Shown one piece after another: positions 1 through 9,291 of a stretch of 64,000 nt of DNA (position 1 is its first letter; every line of letters starts with the position of its first letter). This DNA comes from Streptomyces varsoviensis. GTDB taxonomy: Bacteria; Actinomycetota; Actinomycetes; Streptomycetales; Streptomycetaceae. The notes under the pieces were generated by a model. That model was not told where the DNA came from. It saw nothing but the letters and a program-made list of their open reading frames with translations, and did not search any database. Location of the stretch: positions 496,001-560,000 of the forward strand of contig NZ_JOBF01000003.1 in the NCBI RefSeq assembly GCF_000718635.1. Direction: 5' to 3'. Position numbers and translations under genes: made by a program.

Positions 1-364
1 CGTCCTTGAGGGTCATCTTCTGCCGCGCGTTGTGGGTGTCGAAGCAGTACTGCGGGCGGCCCCGGCGGCAGGCGCGGCACTCGCCGCACACGGCGCGCCA
101 GTTGAGGATGACGAAGTCGCCGGGGGCGAGGTCGCCGGCGCCCGCGCCCACGGACTCCACGACGCCGGCCGCCTCATGGCCGAGGAGGAAGGGGAACTCG
201 TCGTTGATGCCGCCCTGCTTGTAGTGCAGGTCGGTGTGGCACACCCCGCAGGCCTGCACCCGCACCACGGCCTCGCCCGGACCCGGGTCCGGTACCACGA
301 TCGTCTCCACCCGGACCGGCTGGTCCTTTCCGGGTGCGATGACTCCGCGTACTTCCTGCGCCAT
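1..364 (-). CDS. S-(hydroxymethyl)mycothiol dehydrogenase, N-terminal part
   Basis: N-terminal 121 codons of a zinc-dependent medium-chain alcohol dehydrogenase, cut by the window edge. The ATG at 364 is followed by [13 protein letters not shown]. The catalytic zinc motif [10 protein letters not shown] lies near residue 40, GHEAAGVVE near residue 68, and the structural-zinc cysteines [10 protein letters not shown] near residue 100. The close match to the actinobacterial family that oxidises the mycothiol adduct of formaldehyde (mycothiol replaces glutathione here) suggests NAD-dependent formaldehyde detoxification in the cytosol. It points away from the secreted phosphatase, with a 223-nt gap between their starts. 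The NAD-binding Rossmann half lies outside the window, so another zinc alcohol dehydrogenase of this clade cannot be excluded. Confidence 0.85.
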   Translation of the reverse strand, partial: MAQEVRGVIAPGKDQPVRVETIVVPDPGPGEAVVRVQACGVCHTDLHYKQGGINDEFPFLLGHEAAGVVESVGAGAGDLAPGDFVILNWRAVCGECRACRRGRPQYCFDTHNARQKMTLKD

Positions 365-501
365 GATCGGCCAGCCCTTCTCTTCGGAAACTGCCCATAC
401 CGTACGCGGGCGGGGCGAGCGCGCCCAGCCGCCCCGCACCGGCCGTACGAGCCCGGCGCGCCCTTCGGGCCCCGTCCGGGCTCTCCGCGCGTAGACAACC
501 C

Positions 502-530
502 TTGACGGGCCCTTATCCAGCCCTTAGTTT
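502..530 (+). promoter_or_regulatory. Predicted vegetative promoter of the HAD phosphatase gene
   Basis: TTGACG at 502-507 and TAGTTT at 525-530 are separated by 17 nt. This is close to the consensus read by the principal sigma factor of streptomycetes. It lies about 58 nt upstream of the GTG start at 588. It is read by eye only. Confidence 0.45.
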
Positions 531-587
531 CACGCTGCACCTGTACGCACCCTCGTGTGCACCCTCAGCGCCTTCTGGAGACCCCGC

Positions 588-1418
588 GTGGCCCTCAACG
601 CCTTCACTCGCTCATCTACGCGCGTCCGCGTCGCGGCCGTGGCCGTCGCCCTCGCCGCCGGCGGCGGCCTGTTCGCGGCGGGCTCCGCCTCCGCCGATCA
701 CTCCGTGCCCCGCTCGGACCAGGAGATCCCGAACCTCACGCAGGTCACGGACAAGATCAAGGCGTACTACGGGGACACGGTGACCGCCTCCGGCGAGCAC
801 TACGCCTCTCCCGACAGCAACTACGCCAAGCAGCTCGCGAGCATCGAGAAGAAGGCCGAGCGCCATCTGGACCACGCGGCGAAGAAGGCGGCGCACGAGA
901 ACGGGAACCACGGCGGCCAGCACGGCAAGCACGCCAAGCCCGCGATCGTGCTCGACCTCGACGACACCACGCTGCTGTCCTACAACTACGAGCTGGAGCA
1001 GGGCTTCCACTTCACGCCCGAGTCGCAGGACGCGTACCTCAAGAACAAGGACATGGCGCCCGTCTTCGGCATGCCGGAGCTGGTCAACCGGGCGCAGGCC
1101 AAGGGCATCACGGTGTTCTTCGTGACCGGCCGCGACGAGCACCAGCGCGAGTGGAGCGCCCGCAACCTCAAGAACGCCGGCTACCGGGCGGCGACGGACA
1201 CCGCCCACCTCTACCTCCAGAACAAGAAGACGCCGCCGGCGTACCTGCCGTGCGGCTCGAAGTGCACCACCGTCGAGTACAAGGCGGGCACGCGCAAGCA
1301 CATCGAGTCCCAGGGGTACAAGATCGTCGCCAACTTCGGCGACCAGTACAGCGACCTGTCCGGCGGCTACGCGGAAAAGTCCGTCAAGCTCCCGAACCCG
1401 ATGTACTACCTGCCCTGA
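588..1418 (+). CDS. Secreted HAD-family acid phosphatase
   Basis: Protein of 276 aa starting at GTG 588. The start is chosen because GGAG sits 8 nt upstream and the signal peptide then begins properly: a basic stretch (TRSSTRVR), a hydrophobic core, and cleavage near SASA at residue 36. An in-frame GTG at 555 has no ribosome site. The HAD motif I nucleophile DLDDTTL is near residue 125 and a motif II-like FFVTGRDE is near residue 178, as in the plant-type/class B acid phosphatase family (subfamily IIIB). It should act outside the membrane on phosphomonoesters. The substrate is unknown. It is a single gene, followed by a degenerate repeat tract. Confidence 0.82.
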   Translation: MALNAFTRSSTRVRVAAVAVALAAGGGLFAAGSASADHSVPRSDQEIPNLTQVTDKIKAYYGDTVTASGEHYASPDSNYAKQLASIEKKAERHLDHAAKKAAHENGNHGGQHGKHAKPAIVLDLDDTTLLSYNYELEQGFHFTPESQDAYLKNKDMAPVFGMPELVNRAQAKGITVFFVTGRDEHQREWSARNLKNAGYRAATDTAHLYLQNKKTPPAYLPCGSKCTTVEYKAGTRKHIESQGYKIVANFGDQYSDLSGGYAEKSVKLPNPMYYLP

Positions 1419-1420
1419 CG

Positions 1421-1660
1421 CGCTGGGCGGCTGACCTCGCTGGGCGACCTGACCTCGCTGGACGGCCCTGACCCGCTGGTCGGCCTGACCTGCTGGTCGG
1501 CCTGACCCGCCGGGCCGCCTGACTGCTGGTCGGCCTGACCCGCTGAGCCGCCTGACCTGCTGGGCGGCCTGACCCGCAAGGCTGACCGACCTGCTAGGCG
1601 GCCCGCGCCGCTAGGCGGCCTGGCACCACTAGGTGGCCCGCGCCGCTAGACGGCCTGGCG
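1421..1660. repeat. Degenerate tandem repeat of about 18-20 bp
   Basis: About a dozen imperfect copies of a unit like CTGACCCGCTGGTCGGC follow each other, drifting toward CGCTAGGCGGCC at the right end. The tract fills the space between the convergent HAD phosphatase and rnz genes, and the last copies run into the rnz stop codon. No coding sense is apparent. Confidence 0.7.
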
Positions 1661-2563
1661 CCGCTTGGGGAGGGAGACGCGCATCAGGTCCCGGGCGACG
1701 GTGAGCTCCCCGTCGAACCCCGCCGCCCGGGCCTGGCGCTCGAACTCCGCCGGGTCCGCGTACCGCTGCGAGAAGTGCGTCAGCACCAGATGCCGTACGC
1801 CCGCGTCCGCCGCGACGCGCGCGGCCTGGCCCGCCGTCAGGTGCCCGTGCTCGACGGCGAGCCGTTCGTCCTCGTCGAGGAAGGTCGACTCGATCACCAG
1901 CATGTCGCACCCCTCGGCCAGCTCGTACACGCCCTCGCACAGCCGCGTGTCCATCACGAAGGCGAACCGCTGCCCGCGCCGCACCTCGCTCACCTCGTCG
2001 AGCGAGACGCCGCCGAGGCTCCCCTCCCGCTGCAGCCGGCCCACGTCCGGCCCGGCGATGCCGTGCGCGGCCAGCCGCTCCGGCAGCATCCGCCGCCCGT
2101 CGGGTTCGACGAGCGCGTAACCGTACGCCTCGACCGGGTGCGAGAGCCGGCGCGCCCACAACTCGTACGCCGGGGTCCCGGCCAGCGTGCCGCCGCCGCC
2201 CGATACGGGCTCCTGGACGAGCTGTACGGTCTCGCGGTACGCGGTCGCGTACCGCAGCCGGTCGAAGAAGCGCTGGCCGCTGCGGGGGTAGTGGGCGACG
2301 ACGGGGTGCGGCACGCGGTCGAGGTTGATCCGCTGGATGACCCCGGCGAGGCCGAGCGAATGGTCGCCGTGGAAGTGCGTGACGCACAGCCGGTTCAGAT
2401 CGTGCGCCGCCACCCCGGCGCGCAGCATCTGCCGCTGCGTGCCCTCGCCGGGGTCGAAGAGGATGCCCTCGCCGTCCCAGCGCAGCAGGTAGCCGTTGTG
2501 ATTGCGGTGCCGGGTCGGCACCTGGCTGGCGGTGCCGAGGACGACGAGTTCGCGCACGGACAA
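1646..2563 (-). CDS. rnz: Ribonuclease Z
   Basis: Protein of 305 aa of the metallo-beta-lactamase fold. RNase Z trims the 3' end of tRNA precursors so CCA can be added, which matters here because the two tRNA-Ala genes in the window lack an encoded CCA. The N-terminus [19 protein letters not shown] and the metal-binding [10 protein letters not shown] near residue 62 are typical, as is the late [11 protein letters not shown]. Length fits the family. The start is a TTG at 2563, with a GTG at 2557 as the alternative; neither has a strong ribosome site. It follows the HIT gene on the same strand after a gap of about 40 nt and may share its transcript. Confidence 0.93.
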   Translation of the reverse strand: MSVRELVVLGTASQVPTRHRNHNGYLLRWDGEGILFDPGEGTQRQMLRAGVAAHDLNRLCVTHFHGDHSLGLAGVIQRINLDRVPHPVVAHYPRSGQRFFDRLRYATAYRETVQLVQEPVSGGGGTLAGTPAYELWARRLSHPVEAYGYALVEPDGRRMLPERLAAHGIAGPDVGRLQREGSLGGVSLDEVSEVRRGQRFAFVMDTRLCEGVYELAEGCDMLVIESTFLDEDERLAVEHGHLTAGQAARVAADAGVRHLVLTHFSQRYADPAEFERQARAAGFDGELTVARDLMRVSLPKRRQAV

Positions 2564-2605
2564 GGGGGAAGCCCGCCTTCCGGTTTCAGGTCTCCGGTTT
2601 TCCGG

Positions 2606-2965
2606 CTATCCGGGAGGCCAGTTGAGCCCGCGCCCGCCGAGCACGTGGGCGTGCGCGTGGAAGACGGTCTGCCCCGCGCCGGCGCCGGTGTTGAAGACGA
2701 TCCGGTACCCCGTGCCGTCCACCTTGTCCTCCTGCGCGATCTCCCCGGCCTCGCGCAGCACGTCGGCGGCGATCACCGGCTCGGCGGCGGCGAGCGAGGC
2801 GGCGTCCGGGTAGTGCGCCTTGGGGATCACCAGGACATGCGAGGGCGCCTGCGGGTTGATGTCCCGGAAGGCCACGGTGGTCGCGGTCTCCCGCACGACG
2901 GTGGCCGGCACCTCCCCCGCCACGATCTTGCAGAACAGGCAGTCGGCCTGCGCTTCTCCCGCCAC
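2606..2965 (-). CDS. HIT-family nucleotide-binding protein (HINT-like)
   Basis: Protein of 119 aa. It has an N-terminal CLFCKIVAGEVPA segment and the histidine triad HAHAHVLGG near residue 105. HINT proteins hydrolyse purine nucleoside phosphoramidates such as adenosine 5'-monophosphoramidate; the biological substrate is usually unknown. GTG start at 2965, with AGGAG 6-7 nt upstream. It lies between the lipoprotein gene and rnz, all on the minus strand. Confidence 0.92.
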   Translation of the reverse strand: MAGEAQADCLFCKIVAGEVPATVVRETATTVAFRDINPQAPSHVLVIPKAHYPDAASLAAAEPVIAADVLREAGEIAQEDKVDGTGYRIVFNTGAGAGQTVFHAHAHVLGGRGLNWPPG

Positions 2966-3070
2966 CGGTGAACTCCTCCCGAGTCGTGTGGACGCGCGGG
3001 GGATCGCGCGTACGCACGGGATGCTACCGGCCGGGGCCGACAGCCCGACGATCGGTGAGGCGGGAGGGTG

Positions 3071-3676
3071 TCACTTGCCGGGAAGGGTGGCGCCGGGGCC
3101 GGGCCGATCGCTTTCCGACTGCTTCGGGGAACACGTGTCGGAGGCCGAGGGCCAGGGCTGCGGGGACTGAGTGGGCTGGTGCGGGGCGGGCGCGTCGGTG
3201 TGCCCACCGCCCGAGGAGGGCCCGGGGGACTCGCCGTCGCTGTCGCCGTCACCGTCGCAGGAGCCGAGCACGGTGGCGGTGAAGACCGTCTTGCCGCCGA
3301 CTTTGGCGGTCAGATTGCCGCGCACGCAGGAGTCACCGCTGATGCCGGTCACGCGCCCGTAGACGATGATCTTCTTCCCGTCCTTGGTCTGCCCCTGGCA
3401 GTCGACCCCGACGGCGGTCACGGGCGGCGGCGACCCCTTGTCCTTCTTCCCCGTCCCCTCGACCTGCCCGGAACAGGCGAGCCACTGCACGGGAACGTTG
3501 TTGCGCTCCAGCGCCCGGGTGGCGAGCTGGTCGGTGGTGACGGACACATTGATGGTGCTGAGCCCCCCAGCGGTCGGCTCACACCCCACCAACGCCCCCA
3601 CACCCACCCCGACAACCCCCACCACCCCAGTCCCCCACAACACCCTCCGACCCCGTAACCACCTGAATGCCCCCAT
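3071..3676 (-). CDS. Putative lipoprotein, unknown function
   Basis: Protein of 201 aa. The ATG at 3676 has GGGAG 10 nt upstream; an in-frame ATG at 3721 is less well supported. Residues 1-32 form a lipoprotein signal peptide: RGRR, a Gly/Val-rich hydrophobic core, and a lipobox ALVGC. The middle part contains several cysteine pairs (WLACSGQ, GVDCQGQ, DSCVRGN, GSCDGD) and predicted beta-rich sequence with KVGGKTVFTATVLGS. The C-terminus is a Ser/Pro/Asp-rich tail without fold. The precursor should be lipidated and held on the outer face of the membrane. I recognise no enzymatic domain. Confidence 0.75.
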   Translation of the reverse strand: MGAFRWLRGRRVLWGTGVVGVVGVGVGALVGCEPTAGGLSTINVSVTTDQLATRALERNNVPVQWLACSGQVEGTGKKDKGSPPPVTAVGVDCQGQTKDGKKIIVYGRVTGISGDSCVRGNLTAKVGGKTVFTATVLGSCDGDGDSDGESPGPSSGGGHTDAPAPHQPTQSPQPWPSASDTCSPKQSESDRPGPGATLPGK

Positions 3677-3801
3677 ACAGGACAGACTCCCACCACCCCG
3701 AAAGCAACGCCAGACCGTCATCGGCCACTCCCGCGAAGTCGGCTCAAGGGTGACGCGGCGAAGCTGAGGCGGTCCGGTGGCGGGGCTCGGCTTGGGGGCG
3801 G

Positions 3802-4545
3802 TCAGTTCCAGCGGTTTGTGCGGGAGAGGAGGAGGGCCGTGGCCGCTGTGCCGGCGGTGGAGGTGCGGAGAACGGTTGGGCCGAGGCGGTGGGGTTTGGC
3901 GCCGGCTTCGGCGAAGGTGGCCAACTCGTCCGGGGAGACGCCGCCTTCGGGGCCGACGATCAGGATGATGTCGCCCGTGTGCGGGAGGGAGGCGGTGGCC
4001 AGGGGGGTGCTGCCCTCCTCGTGGAGGACCGCGGCGAAGTCCGCCCCCGTCAGCAGCTCCGCCACCTGACGCGTCGTCATGAGGTCGGACACGGAAGGGA
4101 ATCGCAGGCGGCGCGACTGCTTGCCCGCCTCGCGGGCCGTGGCGCGCCACTTGCCCAGCGCCTTGACCCCGCGGTCACCCCTCCACTGCGTGACACAGCG
4201 CGAGGCCGCCCACGGCACGATGGCGTCGACGCCCGTCTCCGTCATCGTCTCCACGGCCAGTTCCCCGCGGTCGCCCTTGGGGAGGGCCTGGACGACGGTG
4301 ATGCGGGGCCGCGGGGCCGGTTCCGTACGGACCTCCGTGACGGAGACGTCCAGGCGGTCCTTGCCCTCCAGGGCCGCCACCGTGCCGTACGCGCCCACGC
4401 CCGCGCCATCCGTAAGGGTGACCTCCTCGCCCACCCGCAGGCGACGGACCGACACCGCGTGCCGCCCCTCGGGGCCCGTGAGCGTGACGACGGAGCCCGC
4501 CGCCGCGCCCGCCAGTGATTCGGCCAGGAACACCGGCGCCGTCAT
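3802..4545 (-). CDS. rsmE: 16S rRNA (uracil-1498-N3)-methyltransferase
   Basis: Protein of 247 aa of the SPOUT class. RsmE methylates N3 of U1498 in the decoding region of the 30S subunit using S-adenosylmethionine. The N-terminal PUA-like part ([20 protein letters not shown]) is followed by the conserved [20 protein letters not shown]. The C-terminal trefoil-knot SAM-binding motifs are [15 protein letters not shown] and [15 protein letters not shown]. The start overlaps the stop of the nitronate monooxygenase gene by 4 nt (ATGA), so the two are translationally coupled. rsmE downstream of dnaJ is a common bacterial arrangement, here with one extra gene between. Confidence 0.95.
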   Translation of the reverse strand: MTAPVFLAESLAGAAAGSVVTLTGPEGRHAVSVRRLRVGEEVTLTDGAGVGAYGTVAALEGKDRLDVSVTEVRTEPAPRPRITVVQALPKGDRGELAVETMTETGVDAIVPWAASRCVTQWRGDRGVKALGKWRATAREAGKQSRRLRFPSVSDLMTTRQVAELLTGADFAAVLHEEGSTPLATASLPHTGDIILIVGPEGGVSPDELATFAEAGAKPHRLGPTVLRTSTAGTAATALLLSRTNRWN

Positions 4546-5831
4546 ACGACCTCTCCTTGCGATCCCTGCGATGTCTGCGATGTCTGCGGTCCCTGCGAGT
4601 TCTGTGCGCCGTGCGCACCGTGCGAGCCGTGTGCTCCGTGCGTGCCGTGCTGTTGGCCCCGGATCGCGTGCGCCCTGGGCGCGCCCTGCGGCACCTGCGC
4701 CCCCCTCGCCCCCGGCAACGCGTGCCGGCCGCCTGAGCCGCCCGAGCCCCCCGGCCCGACGAGCCCTTCCGCCAACGCCGCCCGCGCCGTCTCCAGTTCG
4801 GCCACCAGCACCTCCACCAGTTGGCCGGCCGGCAGCTCGCGCGCCAGGCGGTGGCCCTGTCCCGCCCACAAGGCCATGCCCTGCGGGTCGCCCGCCTTCG
4901 CCGCCGCCTTGCGCAGGCTCGACGTGAGGAAGTGGATCTGCGGGTAGGCGGCCGGGGCGTACGGGCCGTGCTCCCGCATGAAGCGGTTGACCAGGCCGCG
5001 CGCCGGGCGCCCGGAGAAGGCGCGGGTGAGCTCGGTACGTACGAACACGGGGTCCGTCAGCGCGCGCTTGTGGAGCGTGGGGGCGCCGGACTCCGGGCAG
5101 ACCAGGAAGGCCGTGCCGAGCTGGGCCGCGACCGCGCCCGCAGCCAGCACCGAGGCGATCTGCGCGCCCCGCATCAGGCCGCCCGCGGCGATGACCGGTA
5201 TCTGCACGGTCTCCTGGACCTGCGTGATCAGCGCGAGGAGGCCGAGCCCCGCGCCCGTGCCGTCGGCGTGCGGGTCGTCCCGGTGGGTGCCCTGGTGGCC
5301 GCCGGCCTCGATGCCCTGGACGCAGACGGCGTCGGCCCCCGACCACTGCGCGGCCTGCGCCTCGGCGGCCGACGTCACGGTGACGACCGTCGCCGTGCCG
5401 ACCTTGGCGAAGACCTCGAAGACGGCGCGCGGCGGACAGCCGAAGGTGAAGGAGACGGCCGGCACGGGGTCGTCGGCGAGGATCGCCAGCTTGGCCTCGT
5501 ATGCGTCGTCGGTGCCGCCCTCCGTGTCCCCGAGCGGCGTCTCGTACCACGCGGCCTCGCCCGCCAACTGCTCCCGGTAGACCTCGACGGCCGCCGGGTC
5601 CGCCACGGAGGGCTGCGGCATGAAGAGGTTCACGCCGAAGGGCCGGTCGGTCAGACTGCGGATCTGCTTGATCTCCTCGTACATCGCCTCCGGCGTCTTG
5701 TAGCCGGCGGCGAGGAACCCGAGACCGCCCGCCTCGCTCACGGCCGCGGCCAGCGAGGGGGTGGAAGCGCCGCCCGCCATGGGGGCCTGCACGATCGGGT
5801 ATCGGTAAAGATCGGTCAGAGCACAGGGCAT
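4542..5831 (-). CDS. Nitronate monooxygenase (2-nitropropane dioxygenase family)
   Basis: Protein of 429 aa, an FMN-dependent TIM-barrel enzyme that oxidises alkyl nitronates. The FMN/active-site pattern is seen in [13 protein letters not shown] near the start, [16 protein letters not shown] near residue 180 (with the catalytic-type His), and [26 protein letters not shown] 5831 is preferred, with GTG 5837 as the alternative. Residues 360-429 are abnormal for the family: a low-complexity tail with GSGGSGG, then [11 protein letters not shown] and SQG/TSQ triplets, resembling collagen-like Gly-X-Y sequence. It is coupled to rsmE by a 4-nt overlap. Confidence 0.88.
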   Translation of the reverse strand: MPCALTDLYRYPIVQAPMAGGASTPSLAAAVSEAGGLGFLAAGYKTPEAMYEEIKQIRSLTDRPFGVNLFMPQPSVADPAAVEVYREQLAGEAAWYETPLGDTEGGTDDAYEAKLAILADDPVPAVSFTFGCPPRAVFEVFAKVGTATVVTVTSAAEAQAAQWSGADAVCVQGIEAGGHQGTHRDDPHADGTGAGLGLLALITQVQETVQIPVIAAGGLMRGAQIASVLAAGAVAAQLGTAFLVCPESGAPTLHKRALTDPVFVRTELTRAFSGRPARGLVNRFMREHGPYAPAAYPQIHFLTSSLRKAAAKAGDPQGMALWAGQGHRLARELPAGQLVEVLVAELETARAALAEGLVGPGGSGGSGGRHALPGARGAQVPQGAPRAHAIRGQQHGTHGAHGSHGAHGAQNSQGPQTSQTSQGSQGEVV

Positions 5832-6106
5832 GACCACATAGTGTCACGCCCTGCACGATGATTCGTCATCGACGGCTATGCCCCACCATGGCCCAATCAG
5901 TGCCCCACCACTGCCCATTCATCGCCATCGGCAGGTCATCGGCAGGGCATCAGGCGTGGCACCGACAGGGCATTGAGCAGGTCGCCAGGCGGACCGTCAG
6001 CGGGCCATCGGCGGCCCGGAAGGCCAGCCGATGGCGCTGGTCGTACGGGGCCGTGCGAGGGCCCGGCGGGCGAAGCCCCCGACAGGCCCCCCGCCACCAG
6101 CCCCGC

Positions 6107-7246
6107 CTACCGCCCGTTGAAAGCGTCCTTCAGCCGCGAGAACAGCCCCTGCTGCCCCGGCTTGAACTCGCCCGTCGGCCGCTCCTCGCCGCGCAGCTTC
6201 GCGAGCTGCCGGAGCAGGTCCTCCTGCTGCGGGTCGAGCTTGCCGGGGGTGAGCACCTCGACGTGGACGACGAGGTCGCCACGCCCGCCGCCGCGCAGAT
6301 GCGTGACGCCGCGCTGGTGCAGCGGGATCGACTGGCCGGACTGCGTGCCGGGCCGGATGTCGACCTCCTCCATCCCGTCGAGCGTCTCCAGCGGCACCTT
6401 GGTGCCCAGCGCGGCCGCGGTCATCGGGATGGTGACCGTGCAGTGCAGGTCGTCGCCGCGGCGCTGGAAGACCGGGTGCGGGTTCTCGTGGATCTCCACA
6501 TACAGGTCGCCGGCCGGGCCGCCGCCGGGGCCGACCTCGCCCTCGCCGGCGAGCTGGATGCGGGTGCCCTTGTCGACACCCGCCGGGATCTTGACCGTGA
6601 GAGTGCGGCGGGAGCGTACGCGCCCGTCGCCCGCGCACTCCGGGCACGGGGTCGGCACCACCGTGCCGAAGCCCTGGCACTGGGGGCACGGCCGCGAGGT
6701 CATGACCTGGCCGAGGAAGGAGCGGGTGACCTGCGAGACCTCGCCGCGGCCGCGGCACATGTCGCAGGTCTGGGCGGACGTGCCGGGGGCCGCCCCCTCG
6801 CCGCTGCAGGTCGCGCAGACGATCGCCGTGTCGACCTGGATGTCCTTCGTGGTGCCGAAGGCCGCCTCGTCCAGGTCGATGTCGAGCCGGATCATGGCGT
6901 CCTGGCCGCGCCGGGTGCGCGACCGGGGGCCGCGCTGCGACGACTGCCCGAAGAAGGCGTCCATGATGTCGGAGAAGTTGCCGAAGCCGGCCCCGAAGCC
7001 GCCGGCGCCGCCACCGCCGCCCGCGGACTGCGAGAGCGGGTCGCCGCCGAGGTCGTAGACCTGCTTCTTCTGCGGGTCCGACAGCACCTCGTAAGCGGCG
7101 TTGATCTCCTTGAACCGCTCCTGGGTCTTGGGATCGGGGTTCACATCCGGGTGCAGCTCGCGCGCCAGTCTCCGGAAAGCCTTCTTGATCTCGTCCTGCG
7201 AGGCGTCCCGTCGTACGCCGAGGACCGCGTAGTAGTCCGTGGCCAC
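6107..7246 (-). CDS. dnaJ: Chaperone DnaJ
   Basis: Full-length type I DnaJ of 379 aa. The J domain with the HPD motif (ARELHPDVN) is near residue 33, followed by a short Gly-rich linker. Four zinc-binding CxxCxGxG-type repeats follow (CATCSGEG, CDMCRGRG, CPQCQGFG, CPECAGDG), then the C-terminal substrate-binding domains. It stimulates DnaK ATPase and delivers unfolded clients. The GTG start immediately follows the TAG stop of hrcA with no spacer, so the two are one operon. This is the second DnaJ expected in streptomycetes, the first being in the dnaK operon. Confidence 0.96.
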   Translation of the reverse strand: MATDYYAVLGVRRDASQDEIKKAFRRLARELHPDVNPDPKTQERFKEINAAYEVLSDPQKKQVYDLGGDPLSQSAGGGGGAGGFGAGFGNFSDIMDAFFGQSSQRGPRSRTRRGQDAMIRLDIDLDEAAFGTTKDIQVDTAIVCATCSGEGAAPGTSAQTCDMCRGRGEVSQVTRSFLGQVMTSRPCPQCQGFGTVVPTPCPECAGDGRVRSRRTLTVKIPAGVDKGTRIQLAGEGEVGPGGGPAGDLYVEIHENPHPVFQRRGDDLHCTVTIPMTAAALGTKVPLETLDGMEEVDIRPGTQSGQSIPLHQRGVTHLRGGGRGDLVVHVEVLTPGKLDPQQEDLLRQLAKLRGEERPTGEFKPGQQGLFSRLKDAFNGR

Positions 7247-8263
7247 CTACGACTCCGCCAGGATCTGTCCGACGTAACGTGCCACTGCGCGTACCGCTCC
7301 CATCGTTCCGGGGTAGTCCATGCGGGTCGGTCCGACCACGCCGAGTTTGGCGACTGCCTCGTCGCCCGAACCGTAGCCGACGGCGACGACCGATGTGGAC
7401 GTCAGCCCTTCATGAGCATTCTCATGCCCGATGCGTACGGTCATGCCGGAATCCTTGGCCTCGCCGAGCAGCTTGAGGAGCACGACCTGCTCTTCGAGCG
7501 CTTCCAGCACCGGCCGGATCACCAACGGGAAATCATGCCCGAATCGCGTCAGGTTGGCGGTGCCGCCGATCATCAGCCGCTCCTCGGTCTCCTCGACCAA
7601 GGTCTCCAGCAGCGTCGCCAGCACCGTCGAAACGGTTCCTCTGTCCTCCGTCTCGAAGGACTCCGGGAGGTCCTGCACCAGTTGCGGAACGTCCGCGAAC
7701 CGGCGTCCGACCACCCGGCTGTTGAGCCGCGCCCGCAGGTCCGCGAGCGCCGTCTCGCCGACCGGCGACGGGCAGTCGACCATACGCTGTTCGACCCGCC
7801 CGGTGTCCGTGATCAGTACGAGCATGACGCGGGCCGGGGCCAGCGACAGCAGCTCCACATGGCGCACGGTCGAGCGCGTCAGCGACGGGTACTGCACCAC
7901 GGCGACCTGCCGGGTGAGCTGGGCGAGCAGCCGGACCGTGCGCCCCACCACGTCGTCGAGGTCGACGGCGCCGTCCATGAAGTTCTGGATGGCCCGCCGC
8001 TCCGGCGTCGACAGCGGCTTGACGCCCGCCAGCTTGTCGACGAAGAGCCGGTAGCCCTTGTCGGTCGGGATGCGGCCCGCGCTCGTGTGGGGCTGGGCGA
8101 TGAAGCCCTCGTCCTCCAGCGCGGCCATGTCGTTGCGCACCGTGGCCGGGGAGACACCGAGCTGGTGCCGCTCGGTGAGCGCCTTGGAGCCGACCGGCTC
8201 CTCCGTGCCCACATAGTCCTGGACGATGGCGCGCAGCACCTCAAGCCTGCGTTCGTTCAGCAT
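7247..8263 (-). CDS. hrcA: Heat-inducible transcription repressor HrcA
   Basis: Protein of 338 aa. [18 protein letters not shown] and the winged-helix segment [20 protein letters not shown] form the DNA-binding domain. [10 protein letters not shown] and a GAF-like core follow. HrcA represses chaperone genes at CIRCE inverted repeats and is activated by GroE chaperonin. The ATG at 8263 is chosen over the in-frame upstream codon because it gives the canonical MLNERR start. A CIRCE element lies about 75-100 nt upstream of this gene, so it is probably autoregulated. The stop codon abuts the dnaJ start. Confidence 0.96.
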   Translation of the reverse strand: MLNERRLEVLRAIVQDYVGTEEPVGSKALTERHQLGVSPATVRNDMAALEDEGFIAQPHTSAGRIPTDKGYRLFVDKLAGVKPLSTPERRAIQNFMDGAVDLDDVVGRTVRLLAQLTRQVAVVQYPSLTRSTVRHVELLSLAPARVMLVLITDTGRVEQRMVDCPSPVGETALADLRARLNSRVVGRRFADVPQLVQDLPESFETEDRGTVSTVLATLLETLVEETEERLMIGGTANLTRFGHDFPLVIRPVLEALEEQVVLLKLLGEAKDSGMTVRIGHENAHEGLTSTSVVAVGYGSGDEAVAKLGVVGPTRMDYPGTMGAVRAVARYVGQILAES

Positions 8264-8337
8264 CGCGCACACCTCCCGTCCAGCCGCCCACCGGGGACTT
8301 TCCCCTGTCGCTCATTCCGCACTCACTCGGCACTCTC

Positions 8338-8364
8338 TTGGCACTCCATGGTCACGAGTGCCAG
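8338..8364. promoter_or_regulatory. CIRCE operator upstream of hrcA-dnaJ
   Basis: TTGGCACTC at 8338-8346 and GAGTGCCAG at 8356-8364 are separated by 9 nt. The consensus CIRCE is TTAGCACTC-N9-GAGTGCTAA, so the spacing is exact and each arm keeps the GCACTC core. Two further GCACTC-like half sites lie just downstream in the hrcA direction (GCACTC near 8319-8324 and GGCACTC near 8329-8335). This supports HrcA autoregulation of hrcA-dnaJ. Confidence 0.88.
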
Positions 8365-8537
8365 CCACCCTCAGCCAGTGTACGGCCGGGTGCCACGACC
8401 AGGGCAAGAGCGGGCCCGTCGGCGGACGGGTCCGACGGGCAACCGTATCGCGCCCCCCGCCCCGGTCCGCGAACTCCCGGCCCCCGCCCATCAGCCGTGT
8501 GGACAACGCTGCGGGTCAATGCAGCTAGCGTCTGGGT

Positions 8538-9257
8538 ATGGAGAGCAGTTGGGAAGAGGCGCACTGGGAGACGCTCGCGCCGGGGGTGGTGCGGCGCAGG
8601 CTGCCGGGCTGGGACTGCACGGTCGGGGCCGTGCTCGGCGATACGGGCCTACTGGTCGTCGACACCGGGTCGACGCTCCTCGAAGGCGCGGACATCCGCC
8701 GCGAGGTGCGGCGGCTCTTCGGCCGCCCCGTGACGCATATCGCGCTGACGCACCCGCACTTCGATCATGTGCTGGGCACGGCCGCCTTCGCCGGGGTCCA
8801 GGTGTACGGGGCGGTCGGGCTCGACGAGCATTTCGCGGGCGCGAAGGACGCGCTGCGCGCCGACGCGGTACGCCACGGCGTGCCCGCCTCCGCCGCCGCG
8901 GAAGCCGCCGACCTGCTCGTACACCCGCACCAGACGGTGAGCGGCGAGCTGACCCTCGACCTCGGCGGCCGGCAGGCGCTGCTCGCCAACGTCGGCCCGG
9001 GCCACACCGCGCACGATCTGGCGGTCTGCGTGCCGGGCCCCCCGGAGATCGTCTTCTGCGGCGACCTGGTCGAGGAGTCCGGCGAACCGCAGGCCGGGCC
9101 GGACGCCCTGCCCCGGCAGTGGCCCGCCGCCCTCGACCGGCTGCTGGCCCTCGGCGGCGATGACGCGGTGTACGTGCCGGGTCACGGCGCCGTGGTGGAC
9201 GCCCGTTTCGTACGTGATCAACGCGACGCTCTGGGGGCCCGCTTCGGCGTGTCGTGA
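8538..9257 (+). CDS. MBL-fold metallo-hydrolase
   Basis: Protein of 239 aa with the metallo-beta-lactamase metal motif THPHFDHVLG near residue 75. Later ligand histidines are in VGPGHTAHDL near residue 158 and YVPGHGAVVD near residue 217, plus VFCGDLVEESG with the bridging aspartate. The fold is clear but the substrate is not; relatives include thioesterases, lactonases and quorum-quenching enzymes. It stands alone, divergent from hrcA, and is followed after 34 nt by the DUF3097 gene on the same strand, with which it may be cotranscribed. Confidence 0.82.
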   Translation: MESSWEEAHWETLAPGVVRRRLPGWDCTVGAVLGDTGLLVVDTGSTLLEGADIRREVRRLFGRPVTHIALTHPHFDHVLGTAAFAGVQVYGAVGLDEHFAGAKDALRADAVRHGVPASAAAEAADLLVHPHQTVSGELTLDLGGRQALLANVGPGHTAHDLAVCVPGPPEIVFCGDLVEESGEPQAGPDALPRQWPAALDRLLALGGDDAVYVPGHGAVVDARFVRDQRDALGARFGVS

Positions 9258-9291
9258 CGCGCGGCCCGCCGCTTTTCCTATCGTCTGGCGG

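Noticed and set aside
5858..9163. 1101-codon plus-strand frame over dnaJ and hrcA
   Set aside because: Antisense shadow of two clearly identified genes; no domain-like sequence.
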